64,000 nt of DNA from positions 1,246,601,001-1,246,665,000 of the forward strand of contig CM057452.1 in the NCBI GenBank assembly GCA_016271365.2. The letters run 5' to 3'. The stretch's first letter is position 1. The number at the start of each line of letters is the position of its first letter. This DNA comes from Neoceratodus forsteri. Its lineage: Eukaryota; Chordata; Ceratodontiformes; Ceratodontidae. Shown piece by piece: positions 22,471 to 34,700 of the stretch. Below the pieces are notes generated by a model. That model made no database searches. It was not told the DNA's origin and was given only the letters and a program-made list of their open reading frames with translations. A program made the position numbers and the translations under genes.

Positions 22471-25400
22471 AGAACTAGCCATTTGGATTAGTGTGGTGGG
22501 CAGGAGGCTGGTTTGTAGGTTTGGGAGAGAGGTGTGGGTTCCTATACCCATGGGTTGGTGGACCTGTCCAGTTCCCTGGGGCCTTGTGTCTGGGGTAGGT
22601 GCACCTTCTCAGGTTTGTCCCCAACTGAGTTGGTGTGATCCTGTGAGCCCAGATGAGCCAGCTGTTGAGTTTCTGGTGTGCCAGAGAGTGTGTCGTCCCC
22701 TGTGTACTGACTTTGGGCTTCTGTCCCATAACTGAGAATCTTTTTCCGCTCCTTGGCGGGTGTGCCATATCTCGTTCTGCTGCCTAACTGTCTGTCTTAC
22801 TACCTGGTGCCTCCCAGACTAAGGGGGTAAAGATCCCTCTGCTAGAGAGTCCAGGAAAATCCCTTTAAACTCAGGGGAATAAAATCTTGCATAATAGAAC
22901 ACAACATAGATAAGTAACACAGTGCATAAACCATATGAATCAACTTTTTCAGACTTTTTTCCCTTTTTGGTAACTGAGAGGTCCAGCACGGGGTAAACTG
23001 CCCTGATACTATTCCCAGTAACCATGTACATGGCGAGATCGGAGGTTCTTCCCATTTGACGAAAACAACCCGCCTTTGCCTTGTGCCTATCCAGAAATCG
23101 AGATGAGTACGGTTGTTCTTACCCTTTATGTTTCAGGGTGTATCTGTGGTTAAAGTCCAAAGTTGGGGGGGGTAAATTCAGGCCGGGGAGAGGTGGGAAG
23201 GGGCAGAGGTGGAATGGCGGGAATCTGTCTGGGTCACAGCCTTCCGCACCTTTAGTTCAGTCCTATCCCCCATGGTGGGGGGGGTCACTCTGCTGCAAGG
23301 GGGGGTACTTAGGAGAGTGTCCTCCTTTTCAGATAGCTGTCCCCTAATTTGTGTATATAGTCACTTCGCCCTGAAGGTGACCCCATCAGAGGAGTTTGTA
23401 GCATAAGGGAGAGAGGTGAGAAGGAAAAAATCTGTTGGCCCAATCCGCTCGAGTTGTCCCTGGGCAATCTAGGTATGGATGGGGTAGCCAGCAACACAGG
23501 CTTGAAATTGTTGTGGTGGTGGGCAGCATTGTGTTTCGGCAGGGTCTTCTGAGCATATTATGTGCAGGAGAAAGTAAGTCATACTGCTTGACCCTGTGGG
23601 CAGCGGTTTCTATGTAGTTCCCAGTATGGCCATGTCATCCTCTAGAGCTGCAAAGAAAAAGAAAAAAAAAAAAGACATTGCACCTTTATTCTCCTGCCAC
23701 CAGCTCATGGCTCCTGAGAGCAGGTGTTAGTGTGGTTGGTCTGTGGAGATCCCCTGCGGTTCCCTGTGGCGGGGGTGGGGGGTGGGAGGAGTCCTCTCCT
23801 CTCACAAGTTTGTGAATGCCCCTTGTTCACCTGCACCTCATGGCTGTTGTGCAGGTTGGCAAGCAGCTTCTTGCAAGCATCTAGGGCATAGGCATACATT
23901 GTAGCAGCTAAGTACATTTTGTGCCCGGGACCAACTACCAAATTAGCCACAACCAATACCGCAGCAGGACAAAGTGCTATGAGCTGCATCTGATGGATTG
24001 CAAGACCATGGAAATGTTGCTTGCCTGGGGGGCTGGGAGGTCCCCAGTGTTTCTCCCTGGAAGGCTTTAGCAGCTGAAGGTGAGGACATCGGCTCACGTA
24101 TGCACCTGACACTCATCCAAACATTGCATAGCCCCGGTATGTCAGTATGATCCGCGAGGAGCCCTCTTCACAAGATAACCCCAACAAGAGCACTCCCAAG
24201 CCTCTTTACGAGGTCCTGTAGGGTTGGCCCCTGGCACCAGTGGCCTAACAGCCTGGGTGTCAGCAGTCAGCATGCTGGGAGCTCGCCGTGAGATAGGGGT
24301 GCACAATTTACAAGCAGCTGGACTCAGACCACATCCCCAACCCACACAGAAGTAAACCAGAACAGAGCCGTGCCTTTCCATTTTCCCATCCCTGTCAGAT
24401 GCTACCACTCCACAGTATATACAGTTTTCTGCAGTGCCTTCCAGGTCCCTACTAACCCCTGAACCAAGCCCTAACTGTAACAAGCTGCTCTTCTCCAGCT
24501 GGAGACTGGGGGGCTTTGACTGGGTTGAGAGAAGCAGTGGTGGACCAGTTCAGCCAGGAGCCAATGTAGGCATAAAGGAGGTTAATGGGGGGGGGGACTT
24601 GGCATGTCCTGGTAAGGGAGTAGTGGGCACTAGAGGCCCCCTTTAGAGCATAAGTATCTAATAATGGGGGGCTAGGAAAGAGGGTGAAGGGAGGTGCAGG
24701 CGAGCCAGGGAGGACATCGAATGGGAGAGGGGGGAGTGTATGGAAATTCAGGTACTCACATTAGCTGCTGCCAGTGGGTCTGTCAAGATCAAAAGACAAC
24801 AGTCCCTGGAAATCACATTGAATGTTCTGAGAGACCAAGAGTCCACGGCATATGTCTGCTGGTCCATGGATCATGCTCAGGTGCCTCATATCTCCGTTCT
24901 TGTCAAGCTGTGGTTCGGTGGGGTGATTCAGAACACAGCGGCTTCTGGCAGGGGTACGTCCGGTTCTGAGCCCTATGGGTAAACTTGGCTCCCTGTGTCT
25001 GCCCAGGAATCGATTATTTCCCTCTGTAGCAGGCCGTCTTCTTCTTGTAGCTGTTTGCTCGCAAACCCAGGAGCTGCCTGATTGGTTTCCTCAGGATCTG
25101 AGTTCGAGTCTTTTTCATGCTTCTTCTGGGCTGACTCTCCCAGCGACTCTGATCCGGTCATGAAGGATACTCTGCTTCGCTGTCTGGATGGTCTTTTTTT
25201 TTGTGGTGGGCATCACCGCACTCCCCAACATGGGGGCTTCTCCCCCACACCCCACAGAATAAATGTAATTGACTCAGGGAGAGTGGACTTTGGGGATGGG
25301 GCGAAACACTGGAGGTGGAAAAATTCAGTTTTTTAAGAAAGAAAAATCTGTAACACTATGGGACCTGGGAGGAACTGAATTGCAGCCCCAGGTACCCTAC

Positions 25401-25680
25401 ACCATGGGGTGCAGGTGCCCTAGCCACTCCAACACTGGAGTGGCTCAATCAGGCACTGCACCGGCAGCCTCTTTCACACTCCGCTATTAGACCGTACAAT
25501 GACAGGGGTAGCAGTTATTCCTGATCACTGAAAAATCCCTGTCGCTGTACTGACTTTAGCGCTTTCTGCAGTGCAGTAATTGATGCGCTATATTGACCCG
25601 GTACCTCCCTATCTTCCCTACCTAATTTCTTTCTTCCCTTATACATTGTACACTATCCTTCCTCTCTTTCCATGTTAAAA
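22471..25680. other. Unassigned, G-rich; possible leader/ORF1 of the L1-like LINE
   Basis: No protein here is recognisable to me. A minus-strand frame at 24973-25161 is charged and glutamine/glutamate-rich (ESAQKKHEKDSNSDPEETNQ), in the position expected for ORF1, but too short to identify. Poly-G runs occur at 23161-23171, 23275-23283, 23300-23306 and 24589-24597. Many short open frames on both strands look like chance. Confidence 0.3.
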
Positions 25681-25689
25681 GCATAAAAT

Positions 25690-27585
25690 ATTATAGGAAA
25701 TGGTTGCTTACCTTTGCTGTATTTCAGCTTTACCTGGTGACATCTTTTTCCTACAGGGCACTCAGATTAAACTGGCACATGAGCTTTCCACTGTTTGGAA
25801 CTCTTGGCAGCAAGGTACTTCTTTATTGCCTTTGGGACTTGATGTGTGTGATAAGGTGAAGATATTTCTCAGAGGTTTCGATTTTACGGTTAACAGACTT
25901 CTTGACCTATCTCCTGGAAGGACATTTCTTTTTGATTTAACTTTGGTGCTCTTTCCCTATGGGTCAGAAATGCATATGCCCCCCAAATCTAAGGTGGAGA
26001 GGGTTCAGCTTTTTTGTATCATACAGTCTTTTCCTTTTACCACTAGACTGGTCCTTCTAGGTGGAGATTTTTCTATTGTGGAATGAGCCAATCTGATGGA
26101 GGGGAGCACCCCACCCAAGGCATATTGTGACTCGACTTTTTTGAATGCTATGGTCACGACTGCACGAATACAAGATAGCTAGGAGGTACTGTCTGGACCC
26201 CCCTCTGTCACTTTTAGGAAGGGCCGGTTATTGACTCAAATTGAGTTTTTGATTTTTTCCAGGGGATTTCAGGTCTGTAAATTGTCTGTTACCCCCATTG
26301 CAACCTCTGGCCATATGGCTGCTGGATGTACATGTAGAGTGGGGTCTTCCTTGGCTCCTGGCACACGGGCTTGGAGACTTAATGCTTTTTTATTGGATAA
26401 CCAGGAGGCATGATCCCACTGGCTGGCTGAGTTTCAAGCTCTCTGGTCTGTTCTCTGTGCCTGTGATAACTTTGATCTTTGGTAGGAGGACTCTACACAT
26501 GCCTTTAGATCTTTTTTCCGAAGGGAGGCGTGATTCTGCCACACCTCGCAATATTTAACTTTTTTGAATTTGAGGTATAGGATGCAGAAGCTTATTTCTC
26601 TCATGTATGACACTGGTAGAGACTTTACTTCAGAAATCAATTCTCTGAAATCACAAATGTTATCATATCAGTATGGCAGGGTCCTTTCTTTGGACAAGGA
26701 ATCCAAATTTGGTACCCAGGGTGGTAGACAGTCTCTGGATTCCATTTAAGGCATGTGTCTCCAGGCTACAGAGCACATATATGTGGGCCCTGCACCCCTC
26801 TGCATCTGATTTACCTACTGACACTTTTGAGGGCAGTATGGACATTGTGCATGAACATGTCCACAGTAAATTTGTCCCACTTTCTGCCCCTGACAGTGTC
26901 CACCTGAGTGGTTTTCCTATTCCTCCCCTACCTCATAGTTCCCATTAGTTGCTGACCCAACCGGTGTCATTGTCCGAAGTTATTGAGGCTGCTAAGGGCT
27001 TGCCCTCCAACACTGCCCCCAGTTCTGACAGTTTATCCCCTGAATTTTATAAATCCTTTATTGATTATTTGACCTTTTTATTCACCCATGTTGGCATAAA
27101 TCACAAGTGCAAGACAGTCCTGCTCTGGGATCCCAGAGACTCAGTCCTATGTTTTATTTGAATATCCCAATAGTATGTCCTTTTGGACTCATCTGGGCAC
27201 CAAGTGCTGCTCTCTCTTTTTTTTTTTTCAGTTACTCATGAAGGGGTGGTTTGGGGTATTTACCCAATAGTCTGGACGTGTTTTTCAAATTGGTCCTTTC
27301 AGGCCTGTTTTGCTTTGTGCAAATAATATTTGTGGCAGACTTTTACGATTTGGCAGCAGGAGATTTCCCCTGCAATTATTACAAATTTGGTTAGTGATAA
27401 TTTGTTGAAATGTTATATAAGGGATAAACTGTCTTTTTCTGTTCCCCTGTCTCATATCCTATGGTTGGGTTTTCATTTGTTTGTTTTTTTTTGATATTTT
27501 TGTTCTTTTTCCATTATGATTTTGTATATTTTTTTTGATATTGTTTGAATGTATTACCAGATGCTTCTGTTAATAAAATGCCCCT
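25690..27585 (+). pseudogene. Plus-strand L1-like LINE with internal RT deletion
   Basis: The plus strand gives an endonuclease end (LVLLGGDFSIVE at about 26060, the GDFN block; then a decayed RIDYIL block near 26235, LTQIEFLIFSRGF). After a linker comes the first RT block (SLSEVIEAAKGLPSNTAPSS then DSLSPEFYKSF, 26949-27070). Within 60 bp of that the text turns into C-terminal-domain-like words (CKTVLLWDPRDSVLC, FIWISQ) and runs to an AATAAAATG end at about 27578. RT motifs from fingers to thumb are absent, so about 1.5 kb has been deleted. Confidence 0.7.
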
Positions 27586-27591
27586 TCTCTT

Positions 27592-27840
27592 TTCAAGAAG
27601 TGCCGTGGGATCCTTAACATCCACCTGGACAACCAACAGAACAGGCACATGGGAGCTCAGTTTAACATCTCATCTGAAAGATGGCACCTCAGGAGTGCAG
27701 CATCTCCCTCATGATGCACTACAGTGTTAGTATTGGCATTTTTACCCCAAGTGCCTGGTGTGGGACTTGAACCTGCAACCTTCCACTCTCCTGGCTTCAG
27801 AGGTGAGTGTGCAACCTGCTGAACCACTGACACTGACTAT
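27592..27840 (-). mobile_element. V-SINE, tail-truncated
   Basis: Reverse complement of a V-SINE. The tRNA-like head (B box GGTTCAAGTCCCAC; A box GTGGTTCAGCAGG) lies at 27740-27838. The conserved core (TCAGATGAGATGTTAAACTG, then GGATCCCACGGCACTTC) lies at 27594-27700. The L2-like tail is missing beyond 27592, where it abuts the 3' end of the plus-strand L1-like LINE. Its head is better preserved than that of the copy at 14.78 kb. Confidence 0.85.
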
Positions 27841-28235
27841 AAAATAGTTACTATAACATAAGCCTTGAAAATTTTCTTAAAGGTACACAATGGATTTATA
27901 AAGTTGAATATTAATCTGAAAGTATTTCTTACTGACTTGTTACTCTTTAAGGGGAAATTATTAGAATCCACTTGGTGTATCAAGCACTTTCTATTGTTTT
28001 CTGAACTTTGAATTATGTGTTATATGTATTCTAGTTTTAATTCATCATTATTCTTTAGTAGTTGCATGCCCTGAAGAAGAGATTTTACTTTGAAGCTTGG
28101 GCTCCCATACAGTGCAGTACTCAGGTAGTCCATTAATATGCTGACTGATTTCTGGCACAGTGATGATGTCACCAGGATGTTGGTGCAGGCTGTCTGGGTT
28201 ACCATGGTTTCTTGGCATCAGGCAATAAGGGAAAG
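27841..28235. other. No recognisable feature
   Basis: AT-rich at first. A CCCTGAAGAAGAGATTTTAC word at 28069 is reminiscent of the one at 3290, but nothing else aligns. Confidence 0.35.
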
Positions 28236-28237
28236 GA

Positions 28238-28425
28238 ACCATTGTTTAACCAGGAGTAGCACACCAAGCTGAAGCATATTTCCAGATGGGACCTGGGAGC
28301 ACAAGGAAGTTAAGTGACTTACTCAGGATCACACAGTATGCACCTAGGCAGCTGTGGGATTCAAACCCAGGTCTCCAGATCTGCAGCTCAGAGCCTTAAC
28401 CCACTATGCTATATCGCCTCCTGAA
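28238..28425 (-). mobile_element. MIR-like (CORE) SINE, copy 1
   Basis: In reverse complement the head has TAGCATAGTGGGTTAAGG (A box) and GGGTTTGAATCCCA (intact B box). It is followed by the CORE segment word AAGTCACTTAACTTCC and ends at TGGTTAA. A closely similar copy is at 45513-45681. The family is tRNA-headed and non-coding. Confidence 0.85.
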
Positions 28426-28940
28426 GGGCAATCCATGATTCAACCTTCTTTCCACAGGACTGCAACCCAGAGTTGGTTATTCAAATAAGTGGGGGGGGGG
28501 GCAAAACACCCCATAAGGGACACCGCTCCTACTGCCCGATGGAGAATTGTCAAGTACGGTGGCTAGTATTGGTGTATTGCTTGTGCTATAATTTACATAG
28601 CTGAAGCAGATGTTGGTGTGGCATGGGCGAACCCAGTACTCACACCTTTTCTGGTGCAAGATATGTCAAAAAATAAAAGACATTTCTAACATTCAAATGC
28701 TGTAGTGAGTGGGTCATTTTTCCAATATTCACTCAGAGGTTATTGGTGACACTCTGGCCATAGGTTACTCTTGTCACTCCTTTTAGTCCTGGTCCCCACC
28801 CTGACAATGTGTGGGGACACACTCATGACTGCCAGGAGTGGGGTCACCCATGCAAGTAGAACCTCTACCGTGCCATCTTAAGGTATTGCACAATGAGCTG
28901 TATATGGAGCCACCCATCCCCAGGAGTACAGCAGAAGTGT
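28426..28940. other. Unassigned
   Basis: Contains a G run at 28491-28501 and an AAAAAATAAAAGACATTT stretch at 28668. No coding or element signal that I can name. Confidence 0.3.
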
Positions 28941-28942
28941 GT

Positions 28943-29145
28943 TCCCTCTAGTGGTTAGACCGGGTGGTAAGAGCACTACTGAGAACTGGAAATTGGAGGT
29001 TCAAACCCTGCTGGAGCCAAATACTCAATGTCTTACCCTAAGCAAGTCACTTAACCTCCCAGTTTTCCATACTATGCAGCTGCAGAAATGAGTGGAAGCA
29101 GGATCCTACTGGAAGTGAGATGTTGCATCTCAGCACCAGCTTTCC
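28943..29145 (+). mobile_element. CORE-type SINE, second family
   Basis: The decayed tRNA-like head (AGTGGTTAGACCGGGTGG; B box GGTTCAAACCC) is followed by AAGTCACTTAACCTCCCAG and the family tail GAAGTGAGATGTTGCATCTC. The tail also occurs at 38840, 39445, 38470 and, alone, at 36320. This tail separates the family from the one at 28238 and 45513. Confidence 0.75.
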
Positions 29146-30400
29146 ATATCTACACTGCCTGTCTTGGTGCAAGCCTCAGGTCTAACCCAGCCTGCTGCAC
29201 TCTCGGCTCTCTACAGAACACAATGATTTGCCCACCTCCATGGCACTCTTACCCACCCTACACACTGCGCTTCAACTCGTTAACATTTATTTCTTTACCT
29301 CACTGACTGACACTAGCTATTTCACTACTAAAACACTCAAGTAAACATTAGGGTATTGACCAAAGCTTATATGTTGTGCTGTGTTTTTCTGTTTGCATCT
29401 ACTTTTTATGTTTCCTTGTGCTTGCGTAAGAAACATTTTGCCAGAAGGAATGACATTTCAGAAGTGTGTCACGTCGGGTCCAATGCAGCTCAGTCTAGAA
29501 GGGGCTCGACAGTGACAGCTCAATGATCAGCAAGTCTGATCATGACACCATTCTCTGGTTATGGGGCAGAAACTTTGTGTATTTCAAAGGAGCCCGCAGC
29601 AGATATCATGAAGTGGCTGGCCCCTTTGATTTACATAACACTACCCTGCAATCGACTGAGCAGTTCAGCTTGCTCCCATATTCAATCAGTGTCCGTTTCT
29701 GACTAACCATAAACCAACAAGACCAAAACTGCCAGCAACTGCTGCTGCTGCATGGGTCGGCAGAATTGGCTGTTTCAGCTGATTGGTAGCATCAGCCATC
29801 GATATTTGCACAGCATGATGTCTCAGAGCAGATGCAAGTTTTTCGCAATTTCATTTATAAAATGATGGTTCCTTATCAGCTGACCCACAGTTTGCACACA
29901 TGCTATTGCCAAGTCAGAGGAGCAGTGCTTACAACGGTCGCTCGTTCCTTTCTTTATCCTTTTCCATACTGTGAGACTGGCTGCTGTTCAGTCAGATGTA
30001 GAGCTGTGCCATTGAATTGCATTCGATCCTACTCAAGGGCAGAATAACAAGTGGGGGCAGACCAGTCCGCTCCAGATTCCCTGTGATCTCCTTGGAGGAA
30101 GCTCACCTCCCTCCTCTTATCTAGACTAGGGGACAGCAGCTGGCATGCAGTGGTGGATTTGGGGGTAGTGGGTGTGGCCACACCCCTATTCTCTCCCAGC
30201 TTACTTGAATCCTGTAGGGGGTGGCGCTGCAGTGAAAACAGAGAACATTTACTTTATTTTTTAATTGTTGTGGCAGATATATCACATCCATTGTGCTTTT
30301 TTCCTCGACAATTAAGTTGCCTGCCCCCAACATCCAGTCCCCCTCCCATCCCAAAACAGAAAGGTTTTCATGTGTTTGGTTGGGACTGGGACAGTCTACA
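29146..30400. other. No recognisable feature
   Basis: Mixed-composition sequence. I looked for splice-bounded open frames and for tRNA, SINE or LINE words and found nothing to support a call. The left edge of PAL copy 2 may lie in its last 300 bp. Confidence 0.35.
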
Positions 30401-31782
30401 CCCACCCTGCCAATTTTTACTGTGCGACACCAGGGAGCCCACCTCCAGTGCTGCCAAAAATAAGAAAAGCTGTCCCTCAGTCCTTCCTACCCCTTCCTTG
30501 TTAAGTTTCCAACACCAGGGTGCCCATTCCGTGGTGCCAGTTACAACTCCCACCCTACCTGTTTTCATTGTGTGACACCAGGGAGCCTACCTCCGGTGCC
30601 AGCAAACATAACACTGACACTGTGATGCACAATCTCCAGTGTCATTACCTAAAATAAAAACATCCCTTGTAGTTTTTTTTAATTTTATACACTCTGTGCA
30701 AAAGAAAACCATCCATCGATGTCTGTTGCCAGTGCCTTCATTACCTCCCCACCTGACCCTCTCACTCAGCACCCACCCCCCACCTCTTACTTGCTTACTT
30801 ACTTGGGGTCCGACACCATAATCTTATCAGGAGTGGAGATACATCTTTACTCTTCAGCTCTGGTCTACAAACTGAGGAAATCAGGTATGCAGTTCTATGT
30901 ATTTCAGTGGGTTTTGAACTTGCCCTCATAACTTGGTCATTTTTGAATATTTCTTTCCCCAAGCCTTCAACATGACTTTTTTGGGACCCCACCTCATGAG
31001 CAATGGCAATGAAATTACACAAGTCCATGCTGAAAGGAGATTTTTGCAGTCACTGTGTAAAATCTCCTTTCAGGCAGGATTTAAGAATTGTATCCACCCT
31101 TATTCATAAGGAGGGGTCATAAGAAGGCTATGTCGAAAATTTGGAGTAAAAATATTAAAAACAGCAAAGTTAAGAGTATACGTGGACATTTTTCAAAAGA
31201 CACTCGTACATTTGGTAATTTTCAATATTTTGACCCCACATTTTCAAAATAGCTATTTTTTTCACACCACCTCATGAATGTGACAGATGTCATTTTTCTC
31301 ATTTTGGCCAAAATGTTTTTTTGCACTTGTGACACTAAATCACCTTCCTGGCAGGATTTGCAAATGTTCTTCACCCTTGTTCATGATGGGGGGTCATACT
31401 AAGGCTATGTTGAAAATCTGGGGTTAGAATATTACAAAACCACAAAGTTATGAGCATAGGTTGAAATTTGTAAATGCACGCTCATAACATTGGTAATTTT
31501 CAATATTTTGACCCAAAATTTTCAGTGTAACTATTTCTCCACATTACATCATGAATGTGAGAGCTGTCATTTTTCTTATCCTTGCCAATATGTGTTCTCG
31601 CACTTGTGGTGCAAAATCACCTTTTGTGTAGAATTTGAACATTTTCTTCACCTTTGTTCATGAGGTGGGATCATAAGAAGGCCGTGTCGGATCATAAGAA
31701 GGCTACATTGAAAATGTGGGGTTAAAATATAAAAACAAAAAGTTATGCGCATATGTTGACATTTTTCAACACACGCTCATAG
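30400..31782 (+). mobile_element. PAL element copy 2, first part
   Basis: The segment begins with three short hairpin words of the form ACACCAGGGAGCCCACCTCCAGTG (30422, 30510, 30571), matching three in copy 1 (47875, 47961, 48026). It then shares AAAGAAAACCATCCAT with copy 1 and passes into serial palindromic units (30900-31780) with TTTTCAAAATAGC, CACCTCATGAATGTGACAG and complements. It stops at a CATAG that is repeated at 35639, flanking the large insertion. Confidence 0.75.
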
Positions 31783-34700
31783 TTGAAAGGCTGTAGCATG
31801 TGGTTCTATGGGAGGGGATATAGCTTCTCCCCCATATCCTTTATAAGCCTCCAGGTAACGCCTGCTCTGCTTAGAATGAGTTACACTCTCTGGCATGTGC
31901 TACCGGTTGCGGCTGCTCTTTATTTCCCAGGCTCTCTGTCTGTGTCCCTCTGTGCTTCACTTGTTTCTTTTTCCTCCTGCTCCCCCTTTTGTGCTCCCTT
32001 GTGCTCTGCTGCTCCGCTCTGGTGCCGTTGCTGACTTTTTGTCCTTGCTTTCACAGCATTCCATTTCCCTCTCATTTGGCTCCTACTGCCTGCCTGCCTT
32101 GTTGTGTTGCCCCCCTCCCTTTCTGTTTGCCTTGTTTTCCCTTGTACCTTTTCTTTTTTGGGTGCTCTTCCCTGCAGTTGCTTGCTCCTTGCCTGCGCTG
32201 TGCTCGTTCTTTCCCCAGCTGCCACTTCACGCTGCCCTGGTCTGCTTTCTCTGCCACTCTCCTCATAACCCATCTCATTTTCTGCCCTTCTGCTCATCCA
32301 TTCCCCTACAAGCAGCAGTTTGCTCCATGCAGCCACGCAATCCGCCATGTTCGATGCATTCACCAGACTTCCTCACTGCTCCCCTTTTGCTCACCATTGT
32401 GTTGTAGCTCGTTCCTGCTGCACTCCTGTCATGCCTATTGCTGTGGTTGTGAGCCGCCTGGATGCTGTATTTCATTGGATACCATTTCGTTCCTCTCCTA
32501 CTCGGACAACGGGCCCGCATGGATTTTCTGTCCTGCCATCTCCAGTAGTCCCCTTCTGGATAGCATCCTACTGAGGGAATAGAGCTGCATTTGTGTGCAC
32601 AAAGGGGGCCTGTCATTGCTCAATTCTGATAAGATGTGGTGTTTCCTTGTTAGTGACTGCCCATTGTGCATAATTACAATGGCCACCCAGTTCATTTTCA
32701 AGAATGCCTTTTATTTCTGTCAGCTCTCCTAGAGCACAGCCACGGAAGTGACAACATCATTGGGAGACCTGATTAATCTGACTTTAATCTTTTCTTTTCT
32801 GTATTGGGGCCTAATATGATGCCAGTTCAGTTATGTGCTCTAGGTGCCTTTTCCACCCTGAATTTGCTTCGCAAATGATGGCTACCATGCACACCTCTCA
32901 ACTGTCCCTCATTTCCAGGACAGTCATCATTTTAACCCTCAGGAATTCCTTTCTCCTTCATTCATCCCACTGGACAGTATTGCCCTCATTTATGGTATTG
33001 TAACCTTAGCCATTAAAGGACTATATTCTTAGTGTAGGATGATTCTAAATCAAGTATTAACTTTGCACATATAGAGGCACTGGTTCCTCAGTGTTCTGAT
33101 CTGGCGGTCTATCCTTTGATGTGTGTCCCCATTTATAAAGGTCAGAGTCTACATTGTCCCACATTGAGTGTCTGTATACACTTCTCAGAGTTTAATGATT
33201 GCGAGGTATGCAGCTGGCGCCCTATGACTCCATGCAAGCGTGGTGGTCCATACAGGTCTACTTTCAACCCTGCTTCCCTTCTCCTTCTTCAGCTTGCCTT
33301 CCACCATCCCATCTGATTTATGTAGTCCTTCACAATACTGCTGCTTATCCATTTACCCTGTGCACCTGGCTGGCTTGCTTGCTCCTCTCTCATAGTGCTC
33401 CTTCTCCCATTTATGTTCATTTCCCTCCATTGTTACTATAGTGTGCTGGCCTACGTGCAGGTCTGACTATCCCTACAGCCTACTGACCCCGTGCAAGTCT
33501 GACTGTTGTTATTCTGCCCTACTGAACTATCCTGCCTTACTGCACAACTTCCCTGCCTTACCGAACTATATCCAGATCAACTCTTGCTTATGGCATCATT
33601 GCTTATTGCTCCCTGCCATCTGCCCTCTGCAAGGTCTAACCATCAGGCTTGCAGTGCCCCAAGCCTTTGTTCTTCAGTTGATAGCCCCAGATTTGCTTCA
33701 TCTAATACAGCCTGTTGTCTATACTGGGAATGCTTCTGCCTGTCTGACCAGCCAGAAAGACAATACTACCTTGTTTTTCACGTACTTGCACCTGGTAATC
33801 CCACCAAAGAAGTGCAAGTCAGCAAGACTCTGCCCCTGCCTCAGTTTTTGCCTTCAGCCTGTGCATCAAACCATAACCTTCACCTTATCATATCGAGGAT
33901 ACCACATTTACCAAATCCCAGCTCCTCCTCACCAGTGCAGCCCGCCTACTAGTGAGCCTTCAATCTTTCCTGACCTGCAGTATTTCTATCTGTCATATTC
34001 TGTGGCTTTATTTGTACCTCCCATCAGTACTGTATTTCACAGCCATTCCCTCAGGCTATTGATTCCATACCAGTCCCCTGCTCTGCAATGTTCTTGTCAG
34101 TTCTGTGGATCATCACAGTGCCAGCTTACTTCCAGGGCCACTCCACTATAATCCTGTTGCTTACAGCCTCCCCTTCAACACCCTGGATATCTATTCATGT
34201 TTCAAACATATTCCCTCTTCCTCTAGGTTTGGACAGCCTCCATATGTGATAAGGCTGATTGCTTCCTTGGATCCTTGCTGCAGATTTTCCTTCCTCCTGC
34301 CACCCCAGTTTAACAGTTTACTAGCAATGTTACAGCTGGACAGTTCCCTTCTTTTCCGGACAGACCTATGTGGAGGTTTAGCCTTTCTTAACCCCTTCAG
34401 GCTGACCTACGTGGAGGTCCAGCCTGTTCTTGCTAGCTTACATGGAGGTCTAGGTCGATATTCATTATTAACTACCATTTCTTAGGTTGACCTACGTGGA
34501 GGTCCAGCCTGTCATGCTAGCTTACATGGAGGCCTAGCTTGGCTCGTGTTCCTACTTCCCCTAGGCTGACCTACATGGAGGTTCAGCCAGTCCTGCTAGC
34601 CTACGTGCAGGCCTAGCTCGATTCTCATTCACCACTCATACCTCTGGCTGACCCATGTGGAGGTCAAGCACTCCTCCTAGCCCACATGGGGGCTAGTTTT

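Noticed and set aside
24142..25336. Several 60-110 codon frames on both strands
   Set aside because: They are G/C-rich region frames without motifs. One could be L1-like ORF1 but it cannot be supported.
31895..32582. Long overlapping open frames on both strands (up to 197 codons)
   Set aside because: They lie in the pyrimidine-rich 3.86 kb insertion, have extreme Leu/Pro/Ser/Cys or complementary Glu/Gln/Arg content, and open in several frames at once. This is composition, not coding.
33441..34151. 236-codon open frame on the plus strand
   Set aside because: Same pyrimidine-rich insertion. No motif, no domain-like pattern, and a competing open frame overlaps it.
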